Assembly: GCA_030833685.1 (NCBI GenBank) | Contig: JAURGS010000063.1 | Location: 1 to 11,108 of the forward strand | DNA from: Rhodoferax sp. | GTDB taxonomy: Bacteria; Pseudomonadota; Gammaproteobacteria; Burkholderiales; Burkholderiaceae_C | Length of the DNA: 11,108 nucleotides | Reading direction: 5' to 3' | Position numbers and translations under genes: made by a program | Shown here: in pieces, positions 1 through 7,903 of the stretch | Layout: the number at the start of each line of letters is the position of its first letter | Position numbering within the stretch: position 1 is the first letter of the stretch | The notes under the pieces: model-generated | Seen by the model: the letters and a program-made list of their open reading frames with translations, nothing else | Told to the model about the DNA's origin: nothing | Databases searched by the model: none

Positions 1-531
1 CCCAGCCCCGTCGACGGCACCTGGTGAAACCATGGGTAGGAGGTGGTAGCTTTCGGCGAAGGCCTGAAGCCATCGGTCATAAAAACCGCCACCGTAGCCC
101 AATCGATATCCTCCAGGCGCGTAGCCGACACAAGCGACAAAAAGCAAGGTCGGCGTAACCACTTCGGTATCTTTGGGCTTGGGAATTCCGTAGGCGTCCT
201 CCTCCATCGGGCAGCCTGGGTACCACGCGTGAAATGTCATGGTTTTGGTAACTTTATCAACGACAGGCAAACCGATTTTTCGGCGTTGCGCGTGTTCCAT
301 GAGTTCGCCGTCTTCTTTCCACCGATGCAGCGCAGGCAAGGGGTCGAATTCACCTTTAATCGGCCAATAAGCCCCAATGACCGTGTCAGGGCGGGCGATC
401 AACCATACGCGCATCACTTGCTGTAGCTTCTCAACCCGATGCAGCCGATCAGGTAGCTTTAGCCGCTGCTCAATCAATATTTTGCGCAGGGCTTTTTTAT
501 CCAGCGAGCCGTCCCGACCAGAACTATTCAT
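1..531 (-). CDS. fau: 5-formyltetrahydrofolate cyclo-ligase (partial, C-terminus off the left edge)
   Basis: This enzyme (5,10-methenyltetrahydrofolate synthetase, YgfA/Fau family) uses ATP to convert 5-formyltetrahydrofolate to 5,10-methenyltetrahydrofolate in the cytoplasm, returning folate to the one-carbon pool. The reverse strand is open for 177 codons from the ATG at 531-529 to the window edge. Seen: a basic N-terminal KKALRK stretch (residues 12-17), GAYWPIKGEFD matching the family's substrate-side segment, and the diagnostic RLGYGGGFYDR motif at residues 143-153. The family is usually about 180-200 residues, so only a short C-terminal piece is missing. The start is supported by GGGAGG at 540-535, although the spacing is only 3 nt. 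The gene is divergent from the lytic transglycosylase gene, with 9 bp between start codons, so its promoter must lie inside that gene. Confidence 0.9.
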   Translation of the reverse strand, partial: MNSSGRDGSLDKKALRKILIEQRLKLPDRLHRVEKLQQVMRVWLIARPDTVIGAYWPIKGEFDPLPALHRWKEDGELMEHAQRRKIGLPVVDKVTKTMTFHAWYPGCPMEEDAYGIPKPKDTEVVTPTLLFVACVGYAPGGYRLGYGGGFYDRWLQAFAESYHLLPMVSPGAVDGAG

Positions 532-540
532 AATCCTCCC

Positions 541-2529
541 ATGCGTATCCCGGCCATTTTGACATCGATTGCTTTCGCGCTTGGCGCACTGGCTGCGCAT
601 GCCGCCGCACCGTCCAAATCTAAGCAACTTAATCCAGAGCAACTGTTTCAAGACCTTCGCGAGGCCTTCGTCCAAAACAACACCCGACGGCTGACTGCGC
701 TGGCGCCGCTTGCCAAAGGACACATATTGGAGCCCTGGGCGGCCTACTGGGAACTCAAGGCTCGCTTGGAAACAGCACAACCACAAGACGTTGAAGGGTT
801 CTTGCTGCGCTACGCGGGCACCTACCAGGAGGATCGACTTCGCAACGACTGGCTTTTGCTGCTGGGCCAGCGGCAAGACTGGCCCACATTTGCCGGGCAC
901 GCCTCCCAATTTCGCATGCAGGATGACCGCCAGGTGCGCTGTTACACCCTGGCCATGGAAAACATGTTGACTCGCTTCAACATGGCCGATGAGGTCAAAA
1001 CGCTGTGGCTTGCCCAAAAGAATGACGATGAAGCTTGTGCGATGGCCGCGCGCAGTCACTTCGAACGCAAGCACCTGAGTAGCGAAGATATCTGGCAAAA
1101 AATTTATGCTGCGACCGAGGCATTTCAGTTCAGCGCGGCCCGCCAGGCGCTGGAGATCGTTGACCCGCAAGCGGTCTCCCAACTCAACGCATTGCTTAAA
1201 AATCCGGAGCGCTACTTGGCGACCCAAGCCCCTAGCAAGCAAAGTCGCACGCAACACTTGGCGGTGGTTGCCTTGACGCGTTGGGCCTCTAGCAAGCCAG
1301 ACAGTGCAGCGCAAATGCTCGCTAAACGGTGGAACAAAGTTCTGGAGCCACGCCAGCGTGACTGGGCCTGGTCGGTGATTGGTAAACAAGCAGCTCAAAG
1401 CCTTTCTGACGATGCCATGGGCTACTTTGTGCGGGTCAGGCCCCAGCAAATGACAGACGACCATTTAGGGTGGCGCGCTCGTGCAGCACTGCGTATGGGG
1501 CAATGGCCTGAGGTCTTATCCTCCATCGACGCCATGCAAGACTCCAGCCGAAGCGACAGCACCTGGGTCTACTGGCGCGCCAGAGCCGCGCTCAAGCTCG
1601 CTGCCAACGATACCCAAAAAGAGGCGGCACGTGCCACGTTACGACAGATCGCAGGCATCGATGGGTTTTATGAAATGCTGGCGGCCGAGGCCATCGGCCA
1701 GCCCATCGCGCTGCCAGCAGCGCCACAGCCCCCCAGTGAAGACGAGATGCTCGAAGCCAAGCGCAATCCGGGACTTCAGCGGGCACTGGCAGCATTCAGA
1801 CTGGGTCTTCGATCAGAAGCAGTGCGGGAGTGGAACTACACCACCAATATGCATATCCCCGGCGGTATGCGGGACAGAGAGTTGCTCGCCGCAGCGCAGC
1901 TGGCCTGTGAAAACCAGGTGTGGGACCGGTGTATCAACACCAGTGAACGCACCAAACAATTCGCAGACATCAAGCAACGCTTTCCGATGCCGCATGAGCA
2001 ATCGGTTCTGGCGCAAAGTAAAACCATTGGTCTGGACCCCGCTTATGTCTACGGTCTGATTCGCCAGGAGAGCCGCTTCATCATGGACGCGCGCTCCCAC
2101 GTAGGTGCCCAGGGCTTGATGCAGGTAATGCCCAAAACCGCGCAATGGACTGCGAAAAAAATTGGTCTGCGTGATTTCCAATTGAATCAATTGCAAGACA
2201 GGGATACAAATATCGCAATTGGAACTGGCTACCTCAAACTCGTGCTCGACGCGTTTGAGGGCTCCATGCCCTTGGCAGCAGCCGCGTACAACGCCGGGCC
2301 CAGCCGCTCCCGCAATTGGCGAAAAAGCGTCGGTGACCAGCCCATCGAAGCGGCCATTTGGGCAGAAAACATCCCGTTTTCGGAAACGCGCAACTACGTG
2401 AAAAAAGTTTTGGCCAACACCACGGTTTACGCCACGGTCATCACAGGTCAGCCGCAATCCGTGCTGGCGCGACTGGGCACGGTAAGCGCCAAGGCGGAAA
2501 GCGACCTGGCCAGTCGTGACATGCCGTGA
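541..2529 (+). CDS. slt: Soluble lytic murein transglycosylase (Slt70 type, family 1A)
   Basis: A periplasmic enzyme that cleaves the MurNAc-GlcNAc bond of peptidoglycan without water, leaving 1,6-anhydro-MurNAc ends. The 662-residue product begins with a signal peptide (residues 1 to about 21, hydrophobic core then AHA-A). A long alpha-helical region to about residue 480 corresponds to the U/L superhelix of Slt70. The C-terminal SLT domain follows: RQESRF with catalytic Glu510, GAQGLMQVMP, AAAYNAGP and the late IPFSETRNYVKKVLAN segment typical of family 1A. The length is close to that of E. coli Slt (about 645 with signal). No Shine-Dalgarno precedes the ATG, but the signal peptide fixes it and no better in-frame start is visible. 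CATAAT at 529-534 could be a -10 box giving a near-leaderless mRNA (inference). It is the first gene of a probable slt-GST-cca unit. Confidence 0.95.
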   Translation: MRIPAILTSIAFALGALAAHAAAPSKSKQLNPEQLFQDLREAFVQNNTRRLTALAPLAKGHILEPWAAYWELKARLETAQPQDVEGFLLRYAGTYQEDRLRNDWLLLLGQRQDWPTFAGHASQFRMQDDRQVRCYTLAMENMLTRFNMADEVKTLWLAQKNDDEACAMAARSHFERKHLSSEDIWQKIYAATEAFQFSAARQALEIVDPQAVSQLNALLKNPERYLATQAPSKQSRTQHLAVVALTRWASSKPDSAAQMLAKRWNKVLEPRQRDWAWSVIGKQAAQSLSDDAMGYFVRVRPQQMTDDHLGWRARAALRMGQWPEVLSSIDAMQDSSRSDSTWVYWRARAALKLAANDTQKEAARATLRQIAGIDGFYEMLAAEAIGQPIALPAAPQPPSEDEMLEAKRNPGLQRALAAFRLGLRSEAVREWNYTTNMHIPGGMRDRELLAAAQLACENQVWDRCINTSERTKQFADIKQRFPMPHEQSVLAQSKTIGLDPAYVYGLIRQESRFIMDARSHVGAQGLMQVMPKTAQWTAKKIGLRDFQLNQLQDRDTNIAIGTGYLKLVLDAFEGSMPLAAAAYNAGPSRSRNWRKSVGDQPIEAAIWAENIPFSETRNYVKKVLANTTVYATVITGQPQSVLARLGTVSAKAESDLASRDMP

Positions 2530-2556
2530 CATTGAGCCTCTGTCAGTCAAAAAGCT

Positions 2557-3237
2557 GTGAAACTCTTTATTGGCAATAAAAACTATTCCTCCTGGTCGAT
2601 GCGACCGTGGGTATTGATGAGGCAGGCCGATATCGCGTTCGAGGAAGTGCTGGTTCGATTCGACAGTTTTGCGCCTGAATCTGAATTCAAACGAACGATG
2701 GCAACAGTCTCTGCAGCGGGTAAGGTCCCCGTTTTGCAAGACGGTGACCTGCGCATCTGGGATTCCTTGGCCATCGCCGAGTACTTGGCAGAAAAATTTC
2801 CACTGCACCACCTATGGCCAAGCGACACGGCTCTGCGAGCAAGGGCGCGAAGCGTGTGCGCTGAAATGCACAGCGGTTTTAGCGCATTGCGGTCTGCGTG
2901 TCCGATGAATATTGAGGCCGATCTTCCCGAGGTGGGGCGGCAGGCCTGGGAAAACCAGCCTGCACTGCGCACCGACCTGAATCGAATTTTGGCGCTATGG
3001 TCTGACTTGCTGAATGCCCACGGGGGGGAGATGCTGTTCGGCCATTTCACTGCCGCCGACGCCTTCTTCGCACCGGTGGCCTGCCGAATCAAAACCTACC
3101 AGCTGCCAACCACACCGCTTGCCCAGCGCTATGTTGATCGTCTGCTGAACCTGGAGAGCGTATGTGCCTGGATTGATGGCGCACGTATGGAGCATGACTT
3201 TCGGGCGTTCGAAGAGCCCTACCGCCAGCAACCCTGA
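2557..3237 (+). CDS. Glutathione S-transferase family protein
   Basis: A cytoplasmic thioredoxin-fold protein of 226 residues expected to bind glutathione; its substrate cannot be told from sequence. The GTG start at 2557 is chosen because the product then opens with KLFIGNKNYSSWSMRPW, the characteristic N-terminus of this GST subgroup. Seen: the Ser-rich active-site segment SSWS at residues 11-14, the cis-proline in GKVPVL (Pro58), and the DS pair (Asp69-Ser70) that contacts the gamma-glutamyl group of glutathione in GSTs. The C-terminal part is the all-helical domain, including the N-capping-like FTAADAFFAPV segment. No clear ribosome-binding site is visible upstream. The gene starts 27 bp after slt and ends 1 bp before cca, so it is probably transcribed and translated with both. 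A functional link to either neighbour is not evident. Confidence 0.92.
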   Translation: MKLFIGNKNYSSWSMRPWVLMRQADIAFEEVLVRFDSFAPESEFKRTMATVSAAGKVPVLQDGDLRIWDSLAIAEYLAEKFPLHHLWPSDTALRARARSVCAEMHSGFSALRSACPMNIEADLPEVGRQAWENQPALRTDLNRILALWSDLLNAHGGEMLFGHFTAADAFFAPVACRIKTYQLPTTPLAQRYVDRLLNLESVCAWIDGARMEHDFRAFEEPYRQQP

Positions 3238-3238
3238 C

Positions 3239-4534
3239 ATGCAGATCTATTTGGTCGGTGGCGCGGTTCGCGATGGTTTGATGGGGCACCCCATGCAGGA
3301 TCGCGACTGGGTCGTGGTGGGTGGTTCGCCACAAGCCATGCTGGACCTGGGCTTCAAACCAGTTGGTAAAGACTTCCCGGTGTTCCTGCACCCCACAACA
3401 CACGAGGAATACGCACTGGCGCGCACAGAGCGCAAATCCGCACCCGGCTACCGCGGCTTTGATTTTCATGCCGCGCCCGACGTCAGCCTAGACCAGGACC
3501 TTTGGCGCAGAGACCTCACTATCAACGCAATGGCAATCCAGGCAGAGCAGCATCAAAGCAATGGAACTTTGACCGCCGTCGTGCCAAGTACGCCTGGGCA
3601 TTGGATAAGCTCTGGATTGCTGTGCGATCCCTTTGGCGGCCTGAATGATCTTCGGCAACGGGTTTTGCGCCATGTCAGCCCCGCGTTCGCAGAGGATCCC
3701 GTGAGGATCTTGCGCCTGGCGCGCCTGGCGGCACGATTGACCGGGTTCGAGCCAGCGCCAGAGACGCTAAAGCTAATGAAAGAAATGGTTCAGGCTGGCG
3801 AAGTCCACCACCTGGTTGCTGAAAGAGTCTGGCACGAACTCGCCAACGGTTTGACCCAAAATCAGCCCGAAAAAATGCTGGAGATTCTGCAGGACTGCGG
3901 CGCACTCAACATCCTGCTGCCTGAGTTGAGCCGACTGCAAGGCGTTCCCCAATCGGTGGAGCACCACCCGGAGGTCGACACCTGGACGCACATGATGTTG
4001 GTGATGACGATGTGCGCACGGCTTGCGGTGGACCTGCCAGTGAGGGTAGCGTGTCTGTTCCATGATCTTGGCAAAGGCACAACACCACAAGAAGATTGGC
4101 CACGCCACATCGGACACGAGCAACGCAGTGTGCGTCTGCTCCAAAACGTGTGCGACCGACTTCGTGTGTCCAACGAATGCAAAGACCTCGCCTTGGTCAT
4201 GGCCAAAGAGCATGGCCACGTGCATCGCTGCCAAACCCTGGGGGCAGACGCGCTGCTTCGACTTCTGGAGCGTTGCGACGCTTTTCGCAAACCCGAGCGT
4301 TTTGGCCAGCTGCTTTTGGCATGCGCGTGTGACGCTAGGGGCAGGCTGGGTTTTGAGGAAAAACCCTATGAAGCGGGACAGTATCTCGAGGCGCTTTGGC
4401 AAAACGTACGCACGGTGGACACACAGGCCATCACCGCAAAAGCGCAGGCAGCCGGCATGACGGGGCCGGCAGTGGGCGCGTTGATCCGCCAGGCAAGACT
4501 GGACGCTGTTTCACGCTTTCTCCCTCAGGCCTGA
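3239..4534 (+). CDS. cca: CCA-adding tRNA nucleotidyltransferase with HD phosphohydrolase domain
   Basis: Adds or repairs the 3'-terminal CCA of tRNAs using CTP and ATP (class II enzyme). In the gammaproteobacterial type the C-terminal HD domain also has phosphatase/phosphodiesterase activity. I start at the ATG at 3239 (431 residues) because the product then opens with MQIYLVGGAVRD, matching the family; an in-frame ATG at 3164 would add 25 unrelated residues inside the GST gene. Seen: GGAVRD (residues 7-12), the metal-binding pair Asp21/Asp23 in DRDWVVVG, EEYALARTERK, RRDLTINAMA (90-99), AEDPVRILRLAR, and the HD site at His275-Asp276 in FHDLGKG. About 22 extra residues lie between RRDLTINAMA and DPFGGL relative to E. 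coli Cca. The start lies 1 bp after the GST stop without an obvious ribosome-binding site, suggesting translational coupling. Confidence 0.96.
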   Translation: MQIYLVGGAVRDGLMGHPMQDRDWVVVGGSPQAMLDLGFKPVGKDFPVFLHPTTHEEYALARTERKSAPGYRGFDFHAAPDVSLDQDLWRRDLTINAMAIQAEQHQSNGTLTAVVPSTPGHWISSGLLCDPFGGLNDLRQRVLRHVSPAFAEDPVRILRLARLAARLTGFEPAPETLKLMKEMVQAGEVHHLVAERVWHELANGLTQNQPEKMLEILQDCGALNILLPELSRLQGVPQSVEHHPEVDTWTHMMLVMTMCARLAVDLPVRVACLFHDLGKGTTPQEDWPRHIGHEQRSVRLLQNVCDRLRVSNECKDLALVMAKEHGHVHRCQTLGADALLRLLERCDAFRKPERFGQLLLACACDARGRLGFEEKPYEAGQYLEALWQNVRTVDTQAITAKAQAAGMTGPAVGALIRQARLDAVSRFLPQA

Positions 4535-4607
4535 AATCTCTGGTCTGTGCAAAAGGTCACTAGAGCCATTGGCATAGCGGCTCGCAGCGACACATTGACG
4601 CGGGTCT

Positions 4608-4616
4608 TGGTATGCT
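4608..4616 (+). promoter_or_regulatory. Candidate extended -10 element for the two-component operon
   Basis: TGG-TATGCT fits the TGn-TATnnT pattern of a sigma-70 extended -10. It ends 6 bp before the response-regulator ATG, so transcription would begin at or next to the start codon. No convincing -35 lies 16-18 bp upstream. This is pattern matching only. Confidence 0.3.
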
Positions 4617-4622
4617 TGGAGC

Positions 4623-5324
4623 ATGTCCAGTCTACTGATCATTGAGGATGACGATTTGTTGCGCGATGGCCTGTGCACGCAGCTCGCGCAAGAGGGTCAC
4701 CAAGTCGCCACAGCAGCCGATGGAGAACAGGCCCAACACCTGTTGGAATCCGAACGTTTTGACGGCGTGATTCTGGACCTGAGCCTGCCCAAGCGCGATG
4801 GCATGGACATTTTGCAATGGTCGAGGAAAAGAAGCCCAGCGCTGCCCATCTTGATTCTGACGGCACGCGATAGCGTGGATGACCGGGTGCAGGGTCTCAA
4901 GGCTGGCGCTGACGACTACATGACCAAGCCGTTCAATATGCAGGAGCTGCAGGCTCGGCTGGCTTCGCTGTTGCGAAGAGCTCGGCTTCCTGCTTTCACG
5001 GGCTCGCTGGAAATCGGTGCAACGGCGCACCCAGTGCTTCGGGTCGATGCCCAACTGCCTAGGGCCTGGCTTGGGGACCATGCGATGGAGCTGACCCAGC
5101 GAGAGTGGTCGCTTTTGAGTTTGTTAGTTCGTCATGCCGGGCAAGTGGTTAGCCGTGACGATGTCGTGAGCCTTTGGCAGATAGATGGCACTGAAGGCGG
5201 TTTGTCCGCCTCTAACGCGCTAGAGGTCTACATCCACCGGCTGCGGCGAAAACTGCAGGGATCTGGCCTGAACATCCGCAATGTGCGCGGCCTTGGGTAC
5301 CTGTTTGAAACCAAGTCACCATGA
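4623..5324 (+). CDS. OmpR/PhoB-family response regulator (TctD/QseB-like)
   Basis: A cytoplasmic DNA-binding regulator of 233 residues, the output half of a two-component system with the downstream kinase. The receiver domain (about 1-115) shows the acidic pocket EDDD (8-11), phospho-acceptor Asp52 in VILDLSLP, Thr80 and Lys102 in TKPF. The C-terminal winged-helix domain (about 135-230) contains MELTQREWSLLSLL and the recognition-helix region NALEVYIHRLRRKL, ending in VRGLGYLFE. The ATG at 4623 is the only possible start, since a stop codon lies 27-25 bp upstream in frame. The purine-rich GGAG at 4618-4621 sits only 1 nt before it, too close for a normal ribosome-binding site. Its 3' end overlaps the kinase gene by 4 bp. 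The targets are not known from sequence; the convergent glucose-type transporter operon is the obvious candidate. Confidence 0.95.
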   Translation: MSSLLIIEDDDLLRDGLCTQLAQEGHQVATAADGEQAQHLLESERFDGVILDLSLPKRDGMDILQWSRKRSPALPILILTARDSVDDRVQGLKAGADDYMTKPFNMQELQARLASLLRRARLPAFTGSLEIGATAHPVLRVDAQLPRAWLGDHAMELTQREWSLLSLLVRHAGQVVSRDDVVSLWQIDGTEGGLSASNALEVYIHRLRRKLQGSGLNIRNVRGLGYLFETKSP

Positions 5325-6802
5325 CCCAGGCGGGTGAGCACGAAGCTCAGGTGCAAAACCAAGCGCAGGGCAAGGCGCGTCTGTCGCTCAAGCGTCAACT
5401 TCTGCTGTGGTTGTTAGTTCCACAGCTGGTGCTGTTTGCGGTAGGTGGTGCTCTGGCCTATCGATTCGCCTTGCACTATGCAGAGAAAGCCATCGATCAA
5501 TCTCTGACTCAAACTTTGCGCTCACTAGCCCGACAGATCAAACCCATCGGTTCGGGTCTGTTGGTCGACTTTCCGAAAGCGGCGCGTGACATCATCGAGC
5601 AGGACCCCAAAGACCCGATCAGCTACACCGTTTCATCCCCACCAGGAAGCTTTTTGCTAGGCAATGTCAGCCTGCCAGAACCGGCTGCGGATGGATCCCC
5701 TACTCCCGGCGCGGTCCAGCTCTACGATGCCGATGTGAAAGGCAAGCGTATGCGCCTGGCGGTGATGGAACTGGAATACGGCGAGAGTGCGCCGCCGCAA
5801 CGCATGCGCGTTCAAGTTGGCCAGAGCCTGTTGGTGCGCGAACGCCTAACGACCGAATTGATCGCCGACATGATTCTGCCGCTGCTGATGCTCGCTCTCC
5901 TGCTCGGTGGGCTGGTCTATGCAGGTGTCTCGCGTGGGCTGCGGCCCTTGACCCGACTGCAAGCGCAGCTCGGAGATCGTTTTGAGCCTGCGGTATCCAG
6001 GTTGTCACCGATTGAGCTGACTCAGGCGCCTCAGGAAGTGCACGCCTTAGCGCATGCGCTCAATCAACTTCTCGCTGCTGTGCGGCGCAGCCTAACTCAG
6101 GAGAAGCGGTTTTTAAATGACGCCGCGCATCAATTGCGAACGCCACTGGCAGGCTTGGTCCTGCAGGCTGAGCTGGCCATGACCGAGCCCGATGCACAGA
6201 CCCAGCGTGCACGCCTGGCCAAAGTCCTGACCGGTGCACAGAGAAGCGCACATCTTGTTCATCAACTGCTGTCCCTGGCGCGCAACGAGTCGGATGTGCC
6301 CATGCGCGATGTCGATCTGGCGGTGCTGGCCAAAGATGTGGCGCGAGAGCTCACACCGCGAGCGATTCGCCTGGGCATCGATCTGGGCTTTGAAGGCCAG
6401 GAACACCTGAGGGTCGAAGGCTCAGAGTTGCTGTTACGGGAGGCGATTTTTAACCTTCTGGACAACGCTTTGCACTACGCTGGCGCAGGCGCTGAGGTGA
6501 CGCTCAGTGTCAGGGAACAAGGCAGAGAAGCCCTGCTGCAAGTTCGGGACAACGGCCCCGGAGTGAGCCAGGCCGATCTGCCCCATCTGTTTGAGCGCTT
6601 TTGGCGCGCCAGTGACCAACCCGAGGGCTGCGGCCTGGGGTTGGCAATCGTCTCTGAAATCAGCCTGCGTCATGGGGGCAGAGCAAGCGCTCACGCTGTC
6701 GACCCTAAAGGACTTTGCGTGAAAATTCACCTACCCTTGCCAACCAGTGACCAGGCACAGCCGGCAGCGGCCTCGCCTGCCCAACCTCCCCAGCACAGCT
6801 GA
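5321..6802 (+). CDS. Sensor histidine kinase with TctE-type (2CSK_N) sensory domain
   Basis: An inner-membrane kinase of 493 residues that autophosphorylates and passes phosphate to the preceding regulator. Order: cytoplasmic N-tail; first membrane segment (about 28-50, LLLWLLVPQLVLFAVGGALAY); a periplasmic sensor region of about 130 residues with VSSPPGSFLLGN, like the two-component sensor kinase N-terminal domain of TctE; a second membrane segment (about 184-206); a HAMP-like linker; the H-box with His270 in DAAHQLRTPLAGL; the N-box NLLDNA (378-383); the G1 box RDNGPGV; and the G2 box GCGLGLAIV. The last 20 or so residues are a Pro/Ala/Gln-rich tail, probably disordered. The start overlaps the regulator stop (ATGA), so the pair is co-translated. 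TctE proteins classically sense tricarboxylates, but no tct transport genes are nearby; a glucose-type ABC operon is convergent instead. The signal is therefore open. Confidence 0.94.
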   Translation: MTQAGEHEAQVQNQAQGKARLSLKRQLLLWLLVPQLVLFAVGGALAYRFALHYAEKAIDQSLTQTLRSLARQIKPIGSGLLVDFPKAARDIIEQDPKDPISYTVSSPPGSFLLGNVSLPEPAADGSPTPGAVQLYDADVKGKRMRLAVMELEYGESAPPQRMRVQVGQSLLVRERLTTELIADMILPLLMLALLLGGLVYAGVSRGLRPLTRLQAQLGDRFEPAVSRLSPIELTQAPQEVHALAHALNQLLAAVRRSLTQEKRFLNDAAHQLRTPLAGLVLQAELAMTEPDAQTQRARLAKVLTGAQRSAHLVHQLLSLARNESDVPMRDVDLAVLAKDVARELTPRAIRLGIDLGFEGQEHLRVEGSELLLREAIFNLLDNALHYAGAGAEVTLSVREQGREALLQVRDNGPGVSQADLPHLFERFWRASDQPEGCGLGLAIVSEISLRHGGRASAHAVDPKGLCVKIHLPLPTSDQAQPAAASPAQPPQHS

Positions 6803-6831
6803 CAAACAGCCAGACCACCTGGGTCTTCGCA

Positions 6832-7899
6832 TCAGGCATTCAAACGAGAGCTGCTTTGAGTGTCAAACCAATTATGGTGATCCAAACTCATGGCCAGCCC
6901 CACCTGGTCACCCGTGCGCACTGACAGCCCAGGCGGCGTTCTCACCGTAACCAGGCCCGACTGGGTTTTAACGACAACAAAAGTGTCAGCCCCGGTGGGC
7001 TCGACCAAGGTGACCTCACCACGCCATGTCGATTTGTCATCCAGAAGCATGTGCTCTGGCCGCTGCCCCAACGTGACAGCCCCTGAATGCTTTAGCGGCA
7101 TCGCAATCACGCCACCCTCAAACTTGAAGTGTTGGGCGCCGGCGTCAGCCTGACCATGGACAAAATTCATCGTCGGCGACCCAATAAAACCAGCGACATA
7201 GGTGTTGGCTGGACGCAGGTAAATGTCGTCGGGCGATCCAATTTGCTGAAGTACGCCACCCTTCATGACCGCAATGCGCGTACCCAGGGTCATGGCCTCA
7301 ATCTGATCATGCGTGACATAAACGCTGGTGATACCCGAAATCTGATGCAGCTTTTTGATCTCGGCGCGCATCTCCACACGCAGCTTGGCGTCCAGATTCG
7401 ACAGCGGCTCATCAAACAAAAACAGCTGTGGGTCACGCGCCAGCGCGCGGCCCATGGCCACACGTTGGCGCTGCCCACCCGAAAGTTGAGACGGGCGACG
7501 ATCCAGAAGATGCTCAATCTGTAGCAGGGCTGCCACCTCACGTATGCGCTGCTCGCGCACAGCTTTTGGTATTTTCCTCATCTCCAGGGCGAAGCCGATG
7601 TTGTTGGCCACTGTCATGGTTGGGTACAGCGCGTAGCTCTGGAAGACCATCGCAATATCGCGCTGCGCCGGGGCCACTCCCAGAACATTCTTACCAGCGA
7701 TGCGCAGCTCGCCCTCGCTGGGCTCCTCCAGACCCGCAATGATGTTGAGCAAGGTGGACTTGCCGCAGCCTGAGGGACCAACCAGGATCAGGAACTCGCC
7801 GGGTGCGACGTCGATATCGATTTTCTTGAGCACCTCAACGGCTTTGGCGCCCTTGCCAAAGACCTTGCGAATGCCGGAAATATGAAGTGATGCTGCCAT
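6832..7899 (-). CDS. ugpC: Sugar ABC transporter ATPase, UgpC/MalK type (GtsD role)
   Basis: The cytoplasmic ATP-hydrolysing subunit of a CUT1 carbohydrate importer, 355 residues, last gene of the transporter operon. Seen: Walker A GPSGCGKST (41-49), Q-loop Gln87, signature LSGGQ (139-143), Walker B LFLFDEP with catalytic Glu164, D-loop SNLDA, and H-loop His197. A C-terminal TOBE/OB-fold regulatory region of about 120 residues includes TLGQRPEHML. The ATG at 7899 lies 4 bp after the GtsC-like gene, with AAAGG about 8 nt upstream. Database pipelines usually name such proteins UgpC after the glycerol-3-phosphate system. The operon's binding protein points to glucose, where the name would be GtsD or MalK. 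Its stop lies 29 bp from that of the convergent sensor kinase. Confidence 0.95.
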   Translation of the reverse strand: MAASLHISGIRKVFGKGAKAVEVLKKIDIDVAPGEFLILVGPSGCGKSTLLNIIAGLEEPSEGELRIAGKNVLGVAPAQRDIAMVFQSYALYPTMTVANNIGFALEMRKIPKAVREQRIREVAALLQIEHLLDRRPSQLSGGQRQRVAMGRALARDPQLFLFDEPLSNLDAKLRVEMRAEIKKLHQISGITSVYVTHDQIEAMTLGTRIAVMKGGVLQQIGSPDDIYLRPANTYVAGFIGSPTMNFVHGQADAGAQHFKFEGGVIAMPLKHSGAVTLGQRPEHMLLDDKSTWRGEVTLVEPTGADTFVVVKTQSGLVTVRTPPGLSVRTGDQVGLAMSLDHHNWFDTQSSSRLNA

Positions 7900-7903
7900 G
7901 CCT

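Noticed and set aside
1..72. Possible frameshift in the cyclo-ligase after its YDR motif, because the last residues look divergent
   Set aside because: The other frames give no better family match, and the in-frame end VSPGAVDGA is plausibly the usual segment after the motif. The window ends before this can be judged.
43..562. Plus-strand open frames before slt
   Set aside because: The minus strand here encodes the cyclo-ligase with its diagnostic RLGYGGGFYDR motif, so these frames are shadows.
1813..2811. Open frame of 332 codons on the minus strand, antisense to slt and the GST gene
   Set aside because: It lies opposite two confidently identified genes, has no recognisable motif and no domain-like composition. 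It is a shadow produced by codon bias.
3711..3730. Repeated GCGCCTGG-like units inside cca
   Set aside because: They encode the conserved ILRLARLAAR stretch of the family, so the repetition follows from Leu-Ala-Arg codons.
4595..4600. TTGACG as a -35 box for the two-component operon
   Set aside because: It is only 10 bp from TATGCT, and no -10-like hexamer lies 16-18 bp downstream before the coding sequence.
6812..6826. Small hairpin AGACC-ACCTG-GGTCT between the convergent kinase and ATPase genes as a bidirectional terminator
   Set aside because: The stem is only 5 bp and neither side is followed by a T-run. With 29 bp between the stops it is not strong enough to call.
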